Shown here: positions 44,917 through 54,529 of the stretch, one piece after another
Layout of the letters: every line of letters begins with the position of its first letter
Numbering within the stretch: position 1 is the stretch's first letter
Source: JAJRTE01 sp964418585
GTDB lineage: Bacteria; Myxococcota_A; UBA796; JAJRTE01
Assembly: GCA_964418585.1 (NCBI GenBank)
Contig: CAYQMG010000147.1
Coordinates: 13,445 to 77,444 of the forward strand
Length of the DNA: 64,000 nucleotides
Reading direction: 5' to 3'
Translations under genes and position numbers: made by a program
The notes under the pieces: generated by a model
The model's input: only the letters and a program-made list of their open reading frames with translations
Told to the model about the DNA's origin: nothing
Databases searched by the model: none

Positions 44917-47097
44917 GTGAAGTCGGTCGGCCTTTTCGTGGACTACGATTCGATCTGTTCCTCTTTCATGGACGCCGCGGGCTCTCCTTCGTCCCATGAT
45001 CAGATCGTCCGCCGTCTTGCGCACGTGGGTGCCTCACTCGGCTCTGTCGTGGTTCGAGTGGCCTGGGCGGACTGGGACCGATGGCCCGGGGTGCAGCGGA
45101 TCCTGGCCGAGGAGGGATTCGACACCCGGTTCGTGGTGGTTACACCTGGGCAAGGCGACGCCGTGTTCCCGCTCCTGCAAACAGAAGTGAATCGACAGCT
45201 CGAGGCGCCCGGGTGTCCAGATGTGATCGCGTTGGGGTCCACGAGTGCAACCTTGCTGGACCTTGTGGAGCAGGTCCGGGATCGGGGCAAGGAACCCATC
45301 GTGATCGCTCGAGGGTCTCGACTTCCCGCTGGACTCGTGGACCATCCCCAGGCTCCCCGGATCATTTCGTTGGGACCATCGCCCGAAGAGGACCGGGCCG
45401 ATGAGGAAACGCAGCGACCCGCCCGGGAGGGCTCGAGTATGGGTCGAGACCGGGACGAGGTCCTGCTCCAGATCCGGGCCGCCCTGATGGACGTCATGGC
45501 CGAACGGCGACTGCCATGGGTTTCGTTCCGATTGTTCTGCAATCACCTGGTGGCTCGCGGCGTGACCAGTGCGGAGGATGCTGGACGCTGGATCGAGCGT
45601 GCCGTGGCCTGCGGCTATGTGCGGAGAGAGGAGGAACAGGGCGCGGTCCGGCGATTCTACAAGTTTGTGCCTGGGCGGGTTCCAGGAGGCAGTCCTGCTC
45701 GAGGAGGTGCTGGAGGAGCCAGACCAGCGCCCCTGTTTCCGCCCAGAGGGAGTTCCGGCTCCGACAAGGGATTCCTTCGAGGAGACCTGGACGCTGCCAC
45801 TGGATCCGGTCGCCCGGGGCGATCGGGTCGCAGCGGCTGGAATCAGGACTGGCGCAACTTCACTTTCGTACGCATGTTGTGGGCACTCCGCAGCGCCCTC
45901 GAGTCCCGCGCAGGTCGATCCTATCTGACGCCCAGGTGGATGGTCGATGTGCTCCTGCGTGCCGGTGTGGGTCAGTCCGAGGAGGAGGTCTTTTTTTGGG
46001 TGAATCAGGCGGTGGATCGCGGTGTCCTGCTCCGCGAAATCCGCGATGGGGACCGACCGGGAGGACAGCGTTTCCATCGCTACTACTTGAACCATCGCAA
46101 CCAGGTGGTCAAGTACTCCGAAGTCGTGCCTCGAGCCGTGCTTCAGACGATTTCCGTGGTGCTGCGCCGTCGTCCGGAGTGGCGAGGGATCGCGTTCAAT
46201 TTCCTGGTCCGCCTTCTGCGTGTCCATCCTGCCCTGTCCAATCCCGCTGACGCGCTCCACGTCCACCGAATCCGGGAGTGGCTCAACTTCTTGCTCGACC
46301 AGCAGGTGTTGATCAAGTTTGAGGAACCCGACCTCCGGGACCCTTCGCGAAGAACCACCATGGTGGCGAACAACCTCGAGCATGCCGAGACCCGACGATT
46401 CCTGCGCGAGGCCCAGGACGCTCCCTTTTTCCACCCCGAACATCAGGCCGTGCTCAGGGCAATCCTGATGATCGACCACTTCCTCTACTGGTTGAGAACC
46501 AAGTCCCCGGACGAGGATTGGCTTCCCCTCATGACCCTCAAAAGCTGGTTGAGAAGCTCACTCGGGGACCAGCTCGCCAAGTGGGCTGTGGCGGAGTGCG
46601 AGGAGGGAGAGATTTTCACCATCGACCGGTACCAGAACAAGGGGGGTGGGGAAGCCACCGTGGCAGGCGTCCGCCTGTGCTACACCCACCCCTTGGTGGC
46701 GCAGACCCTGGCCCGAAGAGATCACTTCCTGCGCATGCTCTTCGGATTGCTCCGCAACCGGGCCACGGTCCCCTACGAGGTGCTGGAAAAACGGTTGGTG
46801 AACGACCCCGAACTCGGAGACACCGACCTGGAGCGCCTCGGGTGGTTCGCCCTCATGGTGGACAGCAAGGTCATCACCCTCGAGGAAGCAGACATCACAT
46901 CCGAGCGCCGGTCCGGGTACGTCTGCCGCGTGAGTGCTCGCGAGAAGTTCGTGGGCGAGCTTATCACCCGTGTGATCCGGGGCGAGGGGTTTGCGCCTTC
47001 CCCGGCCGGTGCCGGAGGTTTCAGGACCCAAGAGGAGTCCGATTCCCGGTCAGGCCCTGACGAGAGTTCTTCGCCTCCTTCTGACACGATTGGTTGA
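44917..47097 (+). CDS. NYN-like domain protein with tandem winged-helix-like units
   Basis: 726-residue soluble protein. The first 150 residues fit an NYN (PIN-like, LabA/DUF88-type) fold: the opening VGLFVDYDSI places an acidic residue at Asp9, and VVVRVAWADWDRW, GQGDAVFPLLQTEV and DVIALGSTSATLLDLVEQVRDRGKEPIVIA follow. The position where NYN nucleases have GDSD reads GSTS, so nuclease chemistry is probably lost. A linker rich in Arg/Gly/Ser separates this from about five helical units (roughly 190-260, 310-400, 410-500, 520-610, 615-700) that look like winged-helix domains. The start is uncertain: GTG 44917 is favoured over TTG 44899. It lies six bases before the helicase gene and probably acts with it. 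Confidence 0.72.
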   Translation: MKSVGLFVDYDSICSSFMDAAGSPSSHDQIVRRLAHVGASLGSVVVRVAWADWDRWPGVQRILAEEGFDTRFVVVTPGQGDAVFPLLQTEVNRQLEAPGCPDVIALGSTSATLLDLVEQVRDRGKEPIVIARGSRLPAGLVDHPQAPRIISLGPSPEEDRADEETQRPAREGSSMGRDRDEVLLQIRAALMDVMAERRLPWVSFRLFCNHLVARGVTSAEDAGRWIERAVACGYVRREEEQGAVRRFYKFVPGRVPGGSPARGGAGGARPAPLFPPRGSSGSDKGFLRGDLDAATGSGRPGRSGRSGWNQDWRNFTFVRMLWALRSALESRAGRSYLTPRWMVDVLLRAGVGQSEEEVFFWVNQAVDRGVLLREIRDGDRPGGQRFHRYYLNHRNQVVKYSEVVPRAVLQTISVVLRRRPEWRGIAFNFLVRLLRVHPALSNPADALHVHRIREWLNFLLDQQVLIKFEEPDLRDPSRRTTMVANNLEHAETRRFLREAQDAPFFHPEHQAVLRAILMIDHFLYWLRTKSPDEDWLPLMTLKSWLRSSLGDQLAKWAVAECEEGEIFTIDRYQNKGGGEATVAGVRLCYTHPLVAQTLARRDHFLRMLFGLLRNRATVPYEVLEKRLVNDPELGDTDLERLGWFALMVDSKVITLEEADITSERRSGYVCRVSAREKFVGELITRVIRGEGFAPSPAGAGGFRTQEESDSRSGPDESSSPPSDTIG

Positions 47098-47103
47098 CAC
47101 GCC

Positions 47104-49584
47104 ATGCGGTTCGACCTGGAGCGACGCACCCTTCGGATCGGCGTTCGCGAGATTGTGGAGCGCGAGGTCAGCCTGGGTCCTCGTTTGGGACGCCGGGATC
47201 GTGCGGAACAAGGACGCGCATGCCATGCAGCCATCCGTGCCGCCCGGCTGTCCGGGGAACGGGACTACCGTTGCGAGGTGGCGCTCTCCCACACGCTTTG
47301 CCTGAACGGGTACCAGGTGACGATTCACGGTCGTGTCGACGGGTTGGAGCGCGTTGACGGCCGGCTGTACGTCGAGGAGTACAAATCCGTCGGGGTGGAG
47401 GTCCACGAGTTGAGAGGAGCCAGCGCGTTCGATTTTCCGGCTGCAAGGCTTCAGCTCGGGATCTACCTCTACATGCTGGAACAGGCTGGCGAGTGTCCTG
47501 CCGGAGGCCGCCTGGTCCTCGTCTCCGCTTTTGGTGGAGGGGAGGAGTGGGTGGTTGCGGTGGATCCGTTTCCCGTCGAGGTGTCGGAGTATCTCGAGAC
47601 GCGCCTTGGCGCGTTGATCACCGCCCAGGAGCGGCGAGGCACGTGGCTGGCCCGTCGCCGTCAGTATGCGGCCACATTGCCCTTTCCCTACGAGGAGCGC
47701 CGTGGCGTTCAGCGCGCGATGGCCGGGGAGTTGGCGCATGCCATGGGTTCGGGCAATCGCCTGCTGCTGGAGGCGCCGACCGGGGTGGGAAAGACCGCAG
47801 CGGTCGTCCACAGCCTCCTGGGGGCAGCATTCGCGTCCGGCGCCGCGGTATTTTATGCCACGGCGAAAACCACGGGCCAGGCAGCGGTGCGGGAAACCTT
47901 GGAGCGCATGGTTCGGCGCGGTGCAGACGTGACCGGGTTGGTGTTGACTGCGCGGAGCAAGCTCTGTCCGCACGAGGAGGTGCTGTGTCGGCCCGAAGCC
48001 TGCGTGCTCTTGCGCGAGCATCGCCGCAAGGTGGTGAGCACGGGGGTGATTCAGCGCCTGCTGGAGACTCATGTGGTCGACCGGGCACAGGTGGTCCAGG
48101 AAGCGGAGCAGGTGGGGGTGTGCCCGTTCCAGCTTTCCCTGGACCTGGTGGGGGAGGTGGACCTGGTCATTGGAGACTACAACTACGTTTTCAGCCCCAA
48201 CGCCTATCTCGGCACAGTCTTCGAGTCCAACGACCAGAAGTGGCTCCTCGCGATCGACGAGGCGCACAACTTGCCCGGCCGCGCTCGAGAATATTACTCC
48301 CCGTTGCTCTCATGGCGGGCTACCAAGTTGCTCGAATCCTGGGCCGAGCAGCGGGGAGGAGCAATGGGGCAACGGCTCCTGGAACTGGTGCGTGAGGTGC
48401 AAGCCTATTTCTGGGCGGTGCTGCAGGACACCGGGCTCGAGTCGACCTCCGGAGGCCATGCCCCGTTCGAGCCGGACCGGGAACGACTGGGTATGTGGAA
48501 ACGCACCTTGAGCCGTCTCCTGGCCGGGGAGGCCGTCCGGTCCCCGGCGTTTCACACCTGGGACACTCTGGAAGTACCGTTTCGGTTTCATCAGCAGCTC
48601 GCCGCCTATGAAGAGGGTGTCTCGAGACTCGATGAGACCGCCACGTCGCTGGTGGAACGCACCGGGGACGACGTTCGGCTCCGGGTGCTCTGCCTGGACC
48701 CGGCCCCCAGGCTCGGCGCCCGCATGCGCCGATTCGAGTTCGTCGTGGCCATGTCTGCCACCCTGAGCCCGGAGGGGTTCTACCGAGACGTGCTGGGCAT
48801 GGGGCCCGACACCCCTTTCGTGGCACTCGGTTCCCCCTTCCCCCCAGAGAATTGCGCCACATGCGTGGTCGGATCCGTGCCCGACCGGTTTCGAGCCCGT
48901 GAGGCCGCCATACCGAGATTCGTCGAGGTGGTCCGAACCGTGGCGGAAGCTCGGCACGGTCTGTACGCCGTGTATGTCTCCAGTCACGAACTCCTGGCCA
49001 GGGTCGCCCCAGCTCTCCAGTCACTCGGTTACCGCCTTTTCATCCAGCGCCCGGACATGGACGACCGACTCCGCCACGGCATGTTGGCCGCTGCTTGTCG
49101 CACGGTCGATGACGACCCGAACCGGTCCACGCTGCTTCTCGCTGTGCTCGGTGGGAGTTTCGGGGAAGCCATCGAGTGTCCTGCAGGCGTTCTGTCCGGC
49201 GTGATCGTGTTCGGCCCCGGTCTGCCACGGGTCTGCCTGGAACAGGAACTGCTCCGGAACTACTACGACAACCGCTTCGGCGAGGGGTTTGAATACGCCT
49301 ACGTCTACCCCGGCATGACCCGCGTCCTGCAGGCTGCCGGACGGCTCATTCGTCGGGAACGCGACGTGGGGTGCCTCGTGTTGGTGGGCGAGCGCTTCAC
49401 CGAGACACCGTACCGGAACTTGTTTCCTCCTCACTGGTACCGACGCAGTCCTGCGGAGTTGGAAACGAACGACCTCGGGCACCGACTCGAACGCTTTTGG
49501 AGCGCACGGAGCAACGACGAAGAAGCAAGCTCGACACCCACAGGCGGCACAACCAGGCCCGGTAGAACCGCACTCGAGACGTGA
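47104..49584 (+). CDS. XPD/DinG-type helicase with N-terminal RecB/Cas4-like nuclease domain
   Basis: 826-residue predicted DNA-processing enzyme. The first 130 residues carry RecB/Cas4-type PD-(D/E)XK nuclease motifs: His41 in GRACHAA, Asp79 in GRVDG, Glu92 and Lys94 in EEYKS, and QLGIY with Gln117 and Tyr121. The SF2 helicase core follows: Walker A EAPTGVGKT (223-231), four Cys that could hold a 4Fe-4S cluster (288, 295, 300, 340), DEAH box (385-388), and motif VI QAAGRLIRRERD. Stand-alone helicases of this family act in repair; the nuclease fusion suggests resection or defence. The ATG is seven bases after the previous stop. It is probably an operon with the NYN-like gene. Confidence 0.85.
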   Translation: MRFDLERRTLRIGVREIVEREVSLGPRLGRRDRAEQGRACHAAIRAARLSGERDYRCEVALSHTLCLNGYQVTIHGRVDGLERVDGRLYVEEYKSVGVEVHELRGASAFDFPAARLQLGIYLYMLEQAGECPAGGRLVLVSAFGGGEEWVVAVDPFPVEVSEYLETRLGALITAQERRGTWLARRRQYAATLPFPYEERRGVQRAMAGELAHAMGSGNRLLLEAPTGVGKTAAVVHSLLGAAFASGAAVFYATAKTTGQAAVRETLERMVRRGADVTGLVLTARSKLCPHEEVLCRPEACVLLREHRRKVVSTGVIQRLLETHVVDRAQVVQEAEQVGVCPFQLSLDLVGEVDLVIGDYNYVFSPNAYLGTVFESNDQKWLLAIDEAHNLPGRAREYYSPLLSWRATKLLESWAEQRGGAMGQRLLELVREVQAYFWAVLQDTGLESTSGGHAPFEPDRERLGMWKRTLSRLLAGEAVRSPAFHTWDTLEVPFRFHQQLAAYEEGVSRLDETATSLVERTGDDVRLRVLCLDPAPRLGARMRRFEFVVAMSATLSPEGFYRDVLGMGPDTPFVALGSPFPPENCATCVVGSVPDRFRAREAAIPRFVEVVRTVAEARHGLYAVYVSSHELLARVAPALQSLGYRLFIQRPDMDDRLRHGMLAAACRTVDDDPNRSTLLLAVLGGSFGEAIECPAGVLSGVIVFGPGLPRVCLEQELLRNYYDNRFGEGFEYAYVYPGMTRVLQAAGRLIRRERDVGCLVLVGERFTETPYRNLFPPHWYRRSPAELETNDLGHRLERFWSARSNDEEASSTPTGGTTRPGRTALET

Positions 49585-49748
49585 GCAGGCCGGACAGACG
49601 TTGGACTTGATGTCCGTCTCCAGGGGTGATAGGTTGATTTCCAGGCCATGGAACGGGCCATGCCCGTTGCCGTGGACCCTCCGGCCAGACCGTTCCTTCG
49701 ACAGGTTGGGGTGCCATCCAGCTCGTAACATGGACAAGGGAGCCGCAG

Positions 49749-51083
49749 ATGAATCGAAACACCTTGACGTGGCTGGCGGGGATCGCCCTGCTCGCCTGGG
49801 CCTCGTCCAGCGCCGCGGTGGAACTGAGCGAGGAAGTGTTGGCCAAAAAAAAGGAAGGGTGGTACCCCACGGGCGTGCCCATCGTGCTCTACAACTCGGA
49901 CGACGGGTTCGGGTACGGAGCACGTGTGCTCTTCTTCAACAATGGAAAGCGCGAAGACAAGTACTTCAAGAACACACCCTACTTCTACAGCATCACCGTG
50001 CAGGGCTACGCCACGACGCTCGGGTGGCAATACCACTTCATCGAGGCGGACATGCCCTACTTCCTGGGAACCAAGTTCCGCATCCGGACCTCGGTCGTCT
50101 ACGACAAGAGCTTGAACTCGAACTTCTTCGGCATCGGAGGAGCCGCAAACTCCAAGTTCGTGGACCGGGATGGAAACCAGTACGACACCTACGCCGACTA
50201 TCATGATGAATTCCTCCTCGCCACACCCGATGACTGTGGACGCGAAAACTGCGAGTACTACAACTTCAAGTACGACAAGTTCACAATCTTGAGACCCAAA
50301 TTCTTTCTCAACGTCTACCGGGACGTGTTGGCGGCCGGAAAGGTCATGGCCGGCGTGGAATTCAAACATGCCGACGTGATGCCCTGGGATGGGGAAACGT
50401 TCACCATCAAGGGGGTGGAGTACGTTTCCGGACCAACGCGACTGGCGACCCTGCCTGGAAACCCGGCTCAGGACTACGACGGGTGGGTCAACCAACTCAG
50501 GTTGGGCCTGGGCTACGACACGAGAGACTTCGAGCCCGACCCCACACGAGGGGTCTACCTCGAGTACACCTTGAGCGTGGGGACCCGTTTCCTGGGGTCC
50601 GACTTCGACTTCACGCGATCTACACTGGGAGGTCGATACTACGTTACTCCTGTCCGACACCTCACCCTGGCTTTCCGGCTGGCCTACACCACCACCACCG
50701 GCGACATCCCCTTCCACGAAATGGGGTATTTCGCCTACCTCCTTCAGACCCAGTCGGCCCTGGGCAACAACCGCACGCTGCGCGGATACAAGAGCAATCG
50801 GTTCATCGGCGACACGATGACCAACGGAAACGCCGAGCTACGATGGCAGTTTGCCGACGTGGCCTTTGCTGGTCAGACGTTTGCATTCAAAATTCAGACA
50901 CAGTGCGACGTGGGCAGCGTCTTCGACAAGGCCCTGGACCCGTTGACTCAGTGGGACGACTACCACGTGGGCTTTGGTGGAGGGCTGATCGTCGCATGGA
51001 ACCAATCGTTCATTGTCCACTTCATCTACGGACGGAGCAGTGAGGATTCGTCCATGTCCATCGATGTGAACTACGCCTTCTGA
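49749..51083 (+). CDS. Omp85/BamA-like outer-membrane barrel protein without POTRA domains
   Basis: 444-residue exported protein. The signal peptide (MNRNTLTWLAGIALLAWASSSAA) is followed directly by a 16-strand barrel-like region with many aromatic and Gly alternations. It contains LRGYKSNRFIGD, the conserved lid-like motif of Omp85 barrels, and ends VNYAF with a terminal Phe. There is no room for POTRA domains (BamA has five), so it belongs with short D15-type surface antigens of unknown function. GGGAG lies six bases upstream of the ATG at 49749. It lies 165 bases after the helicase gene. Confidence 0.82.
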   Translation: MNRNTLTWLAGIALLAWASSSAAVELSEEVLAKKKEGWYPTGVPIVLYNSDDGFGYGARVLFFNNGKREDKYFKNTPYFYSITVQGYATTLGWQYHFIEADMPYFLGTKFRIRTSVVYDKSLNSNFFGIGGAANSKFVDRDGNQYDTYADYHDEFLLATPDDCGRENCEYYNFKYDKFTILRPKFFLNVYRDVLAAGKVMAGVEFKHADVMPWDGETFTIKGVEYVSGPTRLATLPGNPAQDYDGWVNQLRLGLGYDTRDFEPDPTRGVYLEYTLSVGTRFLGSDFDFTRSTLGGRYYVTPVRHLTLAFRLAYTTTTGDIPFHEMGYFAYLLQTQSALGNNRTLRGYKSNRFIGDTMTNGNAELRWQFADVAFAGQTFAFKIQTQCDVGSVFDKALDPLTQWDDYHVGFGGGLIVAWNQSFIVHFIYGRSSEDSSMSIDVNYAF

Positions 51084-51127
51084 CCTCCACGCCCCCAACA
51101 GCCGGGCGTCCCGCAAGGGGTTTCCCG

Positions 51128-52504
51128 ATGAGATCGTCCTTCCTGGCCTCGAGAATCGGGGCCCTGGTGGCTGCGCACCTGCTCCTCGTCCTGGCGGTCT
51201 CCCCAATCAAAGGGGCGGAACACCTCCCGATGGTGCTCCTCCAGACAGGCCTGGGATTCCTCTCTTTCCTCGCCCTTGCCCTCGCCCTCGTCACCCACCC
51301 TGCACCCCCTCGAACGCTCCCCCGTTGGCAGACGTTCATCGGCGCGGTACTTGTCCTCTCCACCGCTTCGTTCGTCCTGTTCGGAAGTACCTGTTACGGA
51401 GAGAACCGCGAGATGCTCCTTCCGTTTCGGTTCGCCTCCTTGCCCCTGGTGTGTATCTACTTTCTCCCGAACCAGCCGCCGGCGCGAAGTATGCTGAGGC
51501 CCATCTACCAGCACCGTCGGGCTGTATTCGGCCTGCTCTGTGTCCTCGCGGTCGCTCTGCGCGTGATGGCTTTGAAGGTATCTCCAGAACCAACCATCGA
51601 CGTGTTTTGGTTTACAAATCAGGGGGCGACAGGACTGCTGCAAGGCATCAATCCCTATGACCGCACCTTTCACATGATCGATCCCAGAAGCGTGTCTCTC
51701 TACGCCTATCTTCCCGGACAGTTTCTTCTGGACGTACCTGCAGCACATTTGCTGGGTGACATGCGCTGGGGCCAGGTGGCTGCGGAGCTGTGCGCCGCTG
51801 TTGTGCTGTTTTTCATTGTGCGCGGCAAGGATCGGAAAGATTTCCGGACTCATTCTGCGGAATTGATGGTGCTGCTGCTTCTTTTCTTTCCTCATGCGTT
51901 GCGCGTTCAGGAGCAGGCGTGGGTGGAATTCAAGCAGGTGCTGGCTGTGGCTCTCCTCGCCTGGGTTTGGCTCCGAACTCCAGGAGGGACCGCGGGCGGT
52001 GTGCTGCTCGGATGGTTGTTTGCGCTCAAGCAGACCACGTGGGCGGCGATTCCTTTTCTGGCGAAGCTTCCCGGGATGGGGGTCCGGGTGTTCGCCGTGG
52101 CTGCAGTCACCGCGGGGACCCTGATCGTACCTTTCCTGATCTGGAATCCGAGTGCGTTTCTGGAGGACGTGGTGGGGTACCACCTGGCACTGCCGCTTCC
52201 CCATTCTCCTTCCCTGTCCTGGGCCTGGACTCTGGCCACCGGCATGGAGCCATCCATCTTCTGGGTGGCGGCAGGCGCGGCCCTGGTCGGTGCCTGGGCC
52301 TGGAGCCGCTCGACCCGGTCCTTGTCCGGGTTCCTGCTCGCTTCGGCCACCCTCGGCATGTACCTCGTGCTCGCCCGGCAGGCCTATCTCAATTATTACT
52401 ATTACATTGATGGAATGATCCTGGTGGCGTTGGCCGTGGAACTCCGAGACAGTCACGATTGCGCCTCCGGTCACACGGTGGACTCCGGTCGCGGGCGGAG
52501 CTGA
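51128..52504 (+). CDS. Polytopic GT-C-like membrane protein (GT87-like)
   Basis: 458-residue integral membrane protein with about ten hydrophobic helices. A lumenal-type loop reads PTIDVFWFTNQGATGLLQGINPYDRTF, with the GxNPY motif of polyprenyl-phosphate-dependent GT87/DUF2029 glycosyltransferases. Later helices contain GWLFALKQTTWAAIPFL, also seen in that family. The donor and acceptor are unknown. It starts 45 bases after the Omp85 gene and converges on the regulator gene ten bases away. It is not closely related to the two GT39-like proteins in this window. Confidence 0.75.
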   Translation: MRSSFLASRIGALVAAHLLLVLAVSPIKGAEHLPMVLLQTGLGFLSFLALALALVTHPAPPRTLPRWQTFIGAVLVLSTASFVLFGSTCYGENREMLLPFRFASLPLVCIYFLPNQPPARSMLRPIYQHRRAVFGLLCVLAVALRVMALKVSPEPTIDVFWFTNQGATGLLQGINPYDRTFHMIDPRSVSLYAYLPGQFLLDVPAAHLLGDMRWGQVAAELCAAVVLFFIVRGKDRKDFRTHSAELMVLLLLFFPHALRVQEQAWVEFKQVLAVALLAWVWLRTPGGTAGGVLLGWLFALKQTTWAAIPFLAKLPGMGVRVFAVAAVTAGTLIVPFLIWNPSAFLEDVVGYHLALPLPHSPSLSWAWTLATGMEPSIFWVAAGAALVGAWAWSRSTRSLSGFLLASATLGMYLVLARQAYLNYYYYIDGMILVALAVELRDSHDCASGHTVDSGRGRS

Positions 52505-52514
52505 CCTTGAAGTA

Positions 52515-54509
52515 TCAGGCGTCGAGGTGGTGCTTGGCGATCAGTCGGCTCAGCCGGGCCCTGGGGATCCCGAGCCTTCTCGCAGCCTCGCTCTTGTTGC
52601 CCCCGGTCTGCTCCAGCGTTCGTTCGATGAGCTGGCGCTCGCACGCTGCCAGCGTTTGAGGAGGTTGGTCGGCTGGCCCAGTGGGTTGCGGTTGGGGCTG
52701 GAGGAGCGCGCGGACCGTGGCCTGGGTCACCGGACCATCGAGGGGGAGAACCAGGAGAGCGCCGGCGAGCCGTTGGAGATCCTCGAGGTTGTTGGGGAGT
52801 GGGTGTGAAAGTAGATACTCGAGGGCGGTGTTGGACATCAGAGGCGTGGGGTGGTTGCCGGAGAGGCGTCGGAAGAACGTGTCGAGCAGGCCAGGTACAT
52901 CCTGGCGGCGTTCGTGCAATGGGGGGAGGGAGATCAAGGCGAAGGGGCCTCGAAGCGGGAAGGGATCCGCCGGGCGCAGTGGGGGGAGGCCTTGGTGGGG
53001 TGTTCGTTCCAATTCCACCACAATCCGGGGGAGTGGGAAGCTCGATGCATGGAGGGCAGCGAGGCGTCGGAGGATTTCGGAAAGGATCTTGCCGGGCAAT
53101 GCGTGGAGCCCGGTGATGAGAATGGTTCCGTGGCCCATTGATTCGAGCAAGGGGCCTGGCAGGCAACGCCGGGAAGGTCCTGGACTCCGTGTCACCAGCG
53201 CGTCTGGCAGGTTGAGCGCTTCCAGATCCTGGCAGTCGACAATTTCGAACGGCGCTTCGGGGTTGCTTCCACACCGATGAAGGCGTCGTGCCACGGTGGT
53301 CCGACCGGTGGCCGGCTGCCCCTGAACGATGGCCCAGAGGTTCGAGCGTGCCAGGGAAGACAGTCCTGTATCCATCCGGGCCATGGCCGGCGACAGAGCC
53401 ACGAACTCCTCGGCCCCACCGTCTTCCCGGTGTGACCCTCGCAGGTCCCGACAGGAAAGGTCCGATACCGGTTCCTTGTGCCTGGGCCTGTGCCGGAGGA
53501 AAAGGAGAGCCTGCCGCAACGAGTGCTGGCCCTGGTGAGGAACGAAAAGGGCACTCAGCGTCTGGCCGGGCAGGACCGGGGAGGCAATGTCGCGTCGGGT
53601 CGGCCTGGAAACTCCGGGTTCACGCAACCGTCCCGAGAGCCACCGGGCGTCTTCGGGGTGGAGGTACGGAAAAATCGATTCGCCCCGGACCGTGGACTGC
53701 AGGCCGAGCAGACGGGTCGCGTCCTCGTTCTGTTCGAGAATCGCCCCGTCCGGATCGAGTGTCAGGAGGCCATCGTGGTGGTGGTGTGCGAGTGGACATC
53801 GGGCGGCCCACGGCCCGCACTGAAAGTGGTTGAGGATGTCCTCTGCCGACGCCGCGTCGGACAGGATGAGCACCCGGGGGGCGGTGCCCGGCTGGATCTG
53901 TGTGCGGTGGGGTCTACCCGGCGGCACAGAAAGGATGTCGGGGGATTCAACCCACGTTGCGCCATCCACGGTTTCCACCGACAGCTTGCCCTCCAGCACA
54001 AGGAAGAACCGCTCCGCCCCCGGGAGCACGCGCCAGACACGATGAGGCTCCCCTGTTGGAGACATCAAGTAGGCGCGACGACCGATGGCGGGGCGGTCGG
54101 CCCACGTGGCAAGCTGGGCTGCCGCCTCTTCGTGGGATGGACCGATCAGGTCCAGTATGGTGATACTCTCGATCGGAGGCTCTGCGGTCTCCAGCGGATG
54201 GCGAAAGGCGATGGTTGCGAGGGCCACGCCTTGCCGGGCCGCTTGAATCCGGTGGGCACCCGGAGAGGGGATGGCCACTGCGGTTCCGCGCTCCACCTTG
54301 AACGCATTCTCACCCGGGTACACCGTGCAGGCGCCGGCCAACAGGATGTGAAGACGCTCCACGTTTCGCATCGGCTGGAACGAAACGGACCTTCCCGGCG
54401 GGAGGTAGAAGGTGTTGAGCGAAAGGTCCTTGCGAGCCACGAGGTTTTCGCGCACGATGTCCGGCGACGCCTTGGCCACGTGGGTCAGTACTGTGGTGTG
54501 TCGCAGCAT
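52515..54509 (-). CDS. Degenerate sigma-54-activator-like regulator with two cupin domains, PAS-like and Fis HTH
   Basis: 664-residue protein with an unusual order: cupin-like domain 1 (about 30-100), cupin-like domain 2 (about 155-218), PAS-like domain (about 242-310), an AAA+ module of NtrC ancestry (about 370-600), and a Fis-type helix-turn-helix (about 622-662, ending RLGIPRARLSRLIAKH). The AAA+ part keeps LPPLHERRQDVPGLLDTFF and the LPNNLEDLQRLAGAL segment, but Walker A reads GQPATGRT with no Lys (397-404), the Walker B place reads GTILITGLHALP without acidic residues, and GAFTGA is missing. It cannot activate sigma-54 in the normal way and is probably a ligand-sensing DNA-binding repressor. 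Divergent from the exonuclease gene. Confidence 0.82.
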   Translation of the reverse strand: MLRHTTVLTHVAKASPDIVRENLVARKDLSLNTFYLPPGRSVSFQPMRNVERLHILLAGACTVYPGENAFKVERGTAVAIPSPGAHRIQAARQGVALATIAFRHPLETAEPPIESITILDLIGPSHEEAAAQLATWADRPAIGRRAYLMSPTGEPHRVWRVLPGAERFFLVLEGKLSVETVDGATWVESPDILSVPPGRPHRTQIQPGTAPRVLILSDAASAEDILNHFQCGPWAARCPLAHHHHDGLLTLDPDGAILEQNEDATRLLGLQSTVRGESIFPYLHPEDARWLSGRLREPGVSRPTRRDIASPVLPGQTLSALFVPHQGQHSLRQALLFLRHRPRHKEPVSDLSCRDLRGSHREDGGAEEFVALSPAMARMDTGLSSLARSNLWAIVQGQPATGRTTVARRLHRCGSNPEAPFEIVDCQDLEALNLPDALVTRSPGPSRRCLPGPLLESMGHGTILITGLHALPGKILSEILRRLAALHASSFPLPRIVVELERTPHQGLPPLRPADPFPLRGPFALISLPPLHERRQDVPGLLDTFFRRLSGNHPTPLMSNTALEYLLSHPLPNNLEDLQRLAGALLVLPLDGPVTQATVRALLQPQPQPTGPADQPPQTLAACERQLIERTLEQTGGNKSEAARRLGIPRARLSRLIAKHHLDA

Positions 54510-54529
54510 GGGTCAAGGGTTGCTGACCC
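54510..54529. promoter_or_regulatory. Inverted repeat abutting the regulator start codon
   Basis: GGGTCA (54510-54515), 8 bases, TGACCC (54524-54529): a perfect 6-base inverted repeat next to the ATG of the degenerate regulator and within the divergent gap with the exonuclease gene. It could be an operator for autoregulation. Confidence 0.4.
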
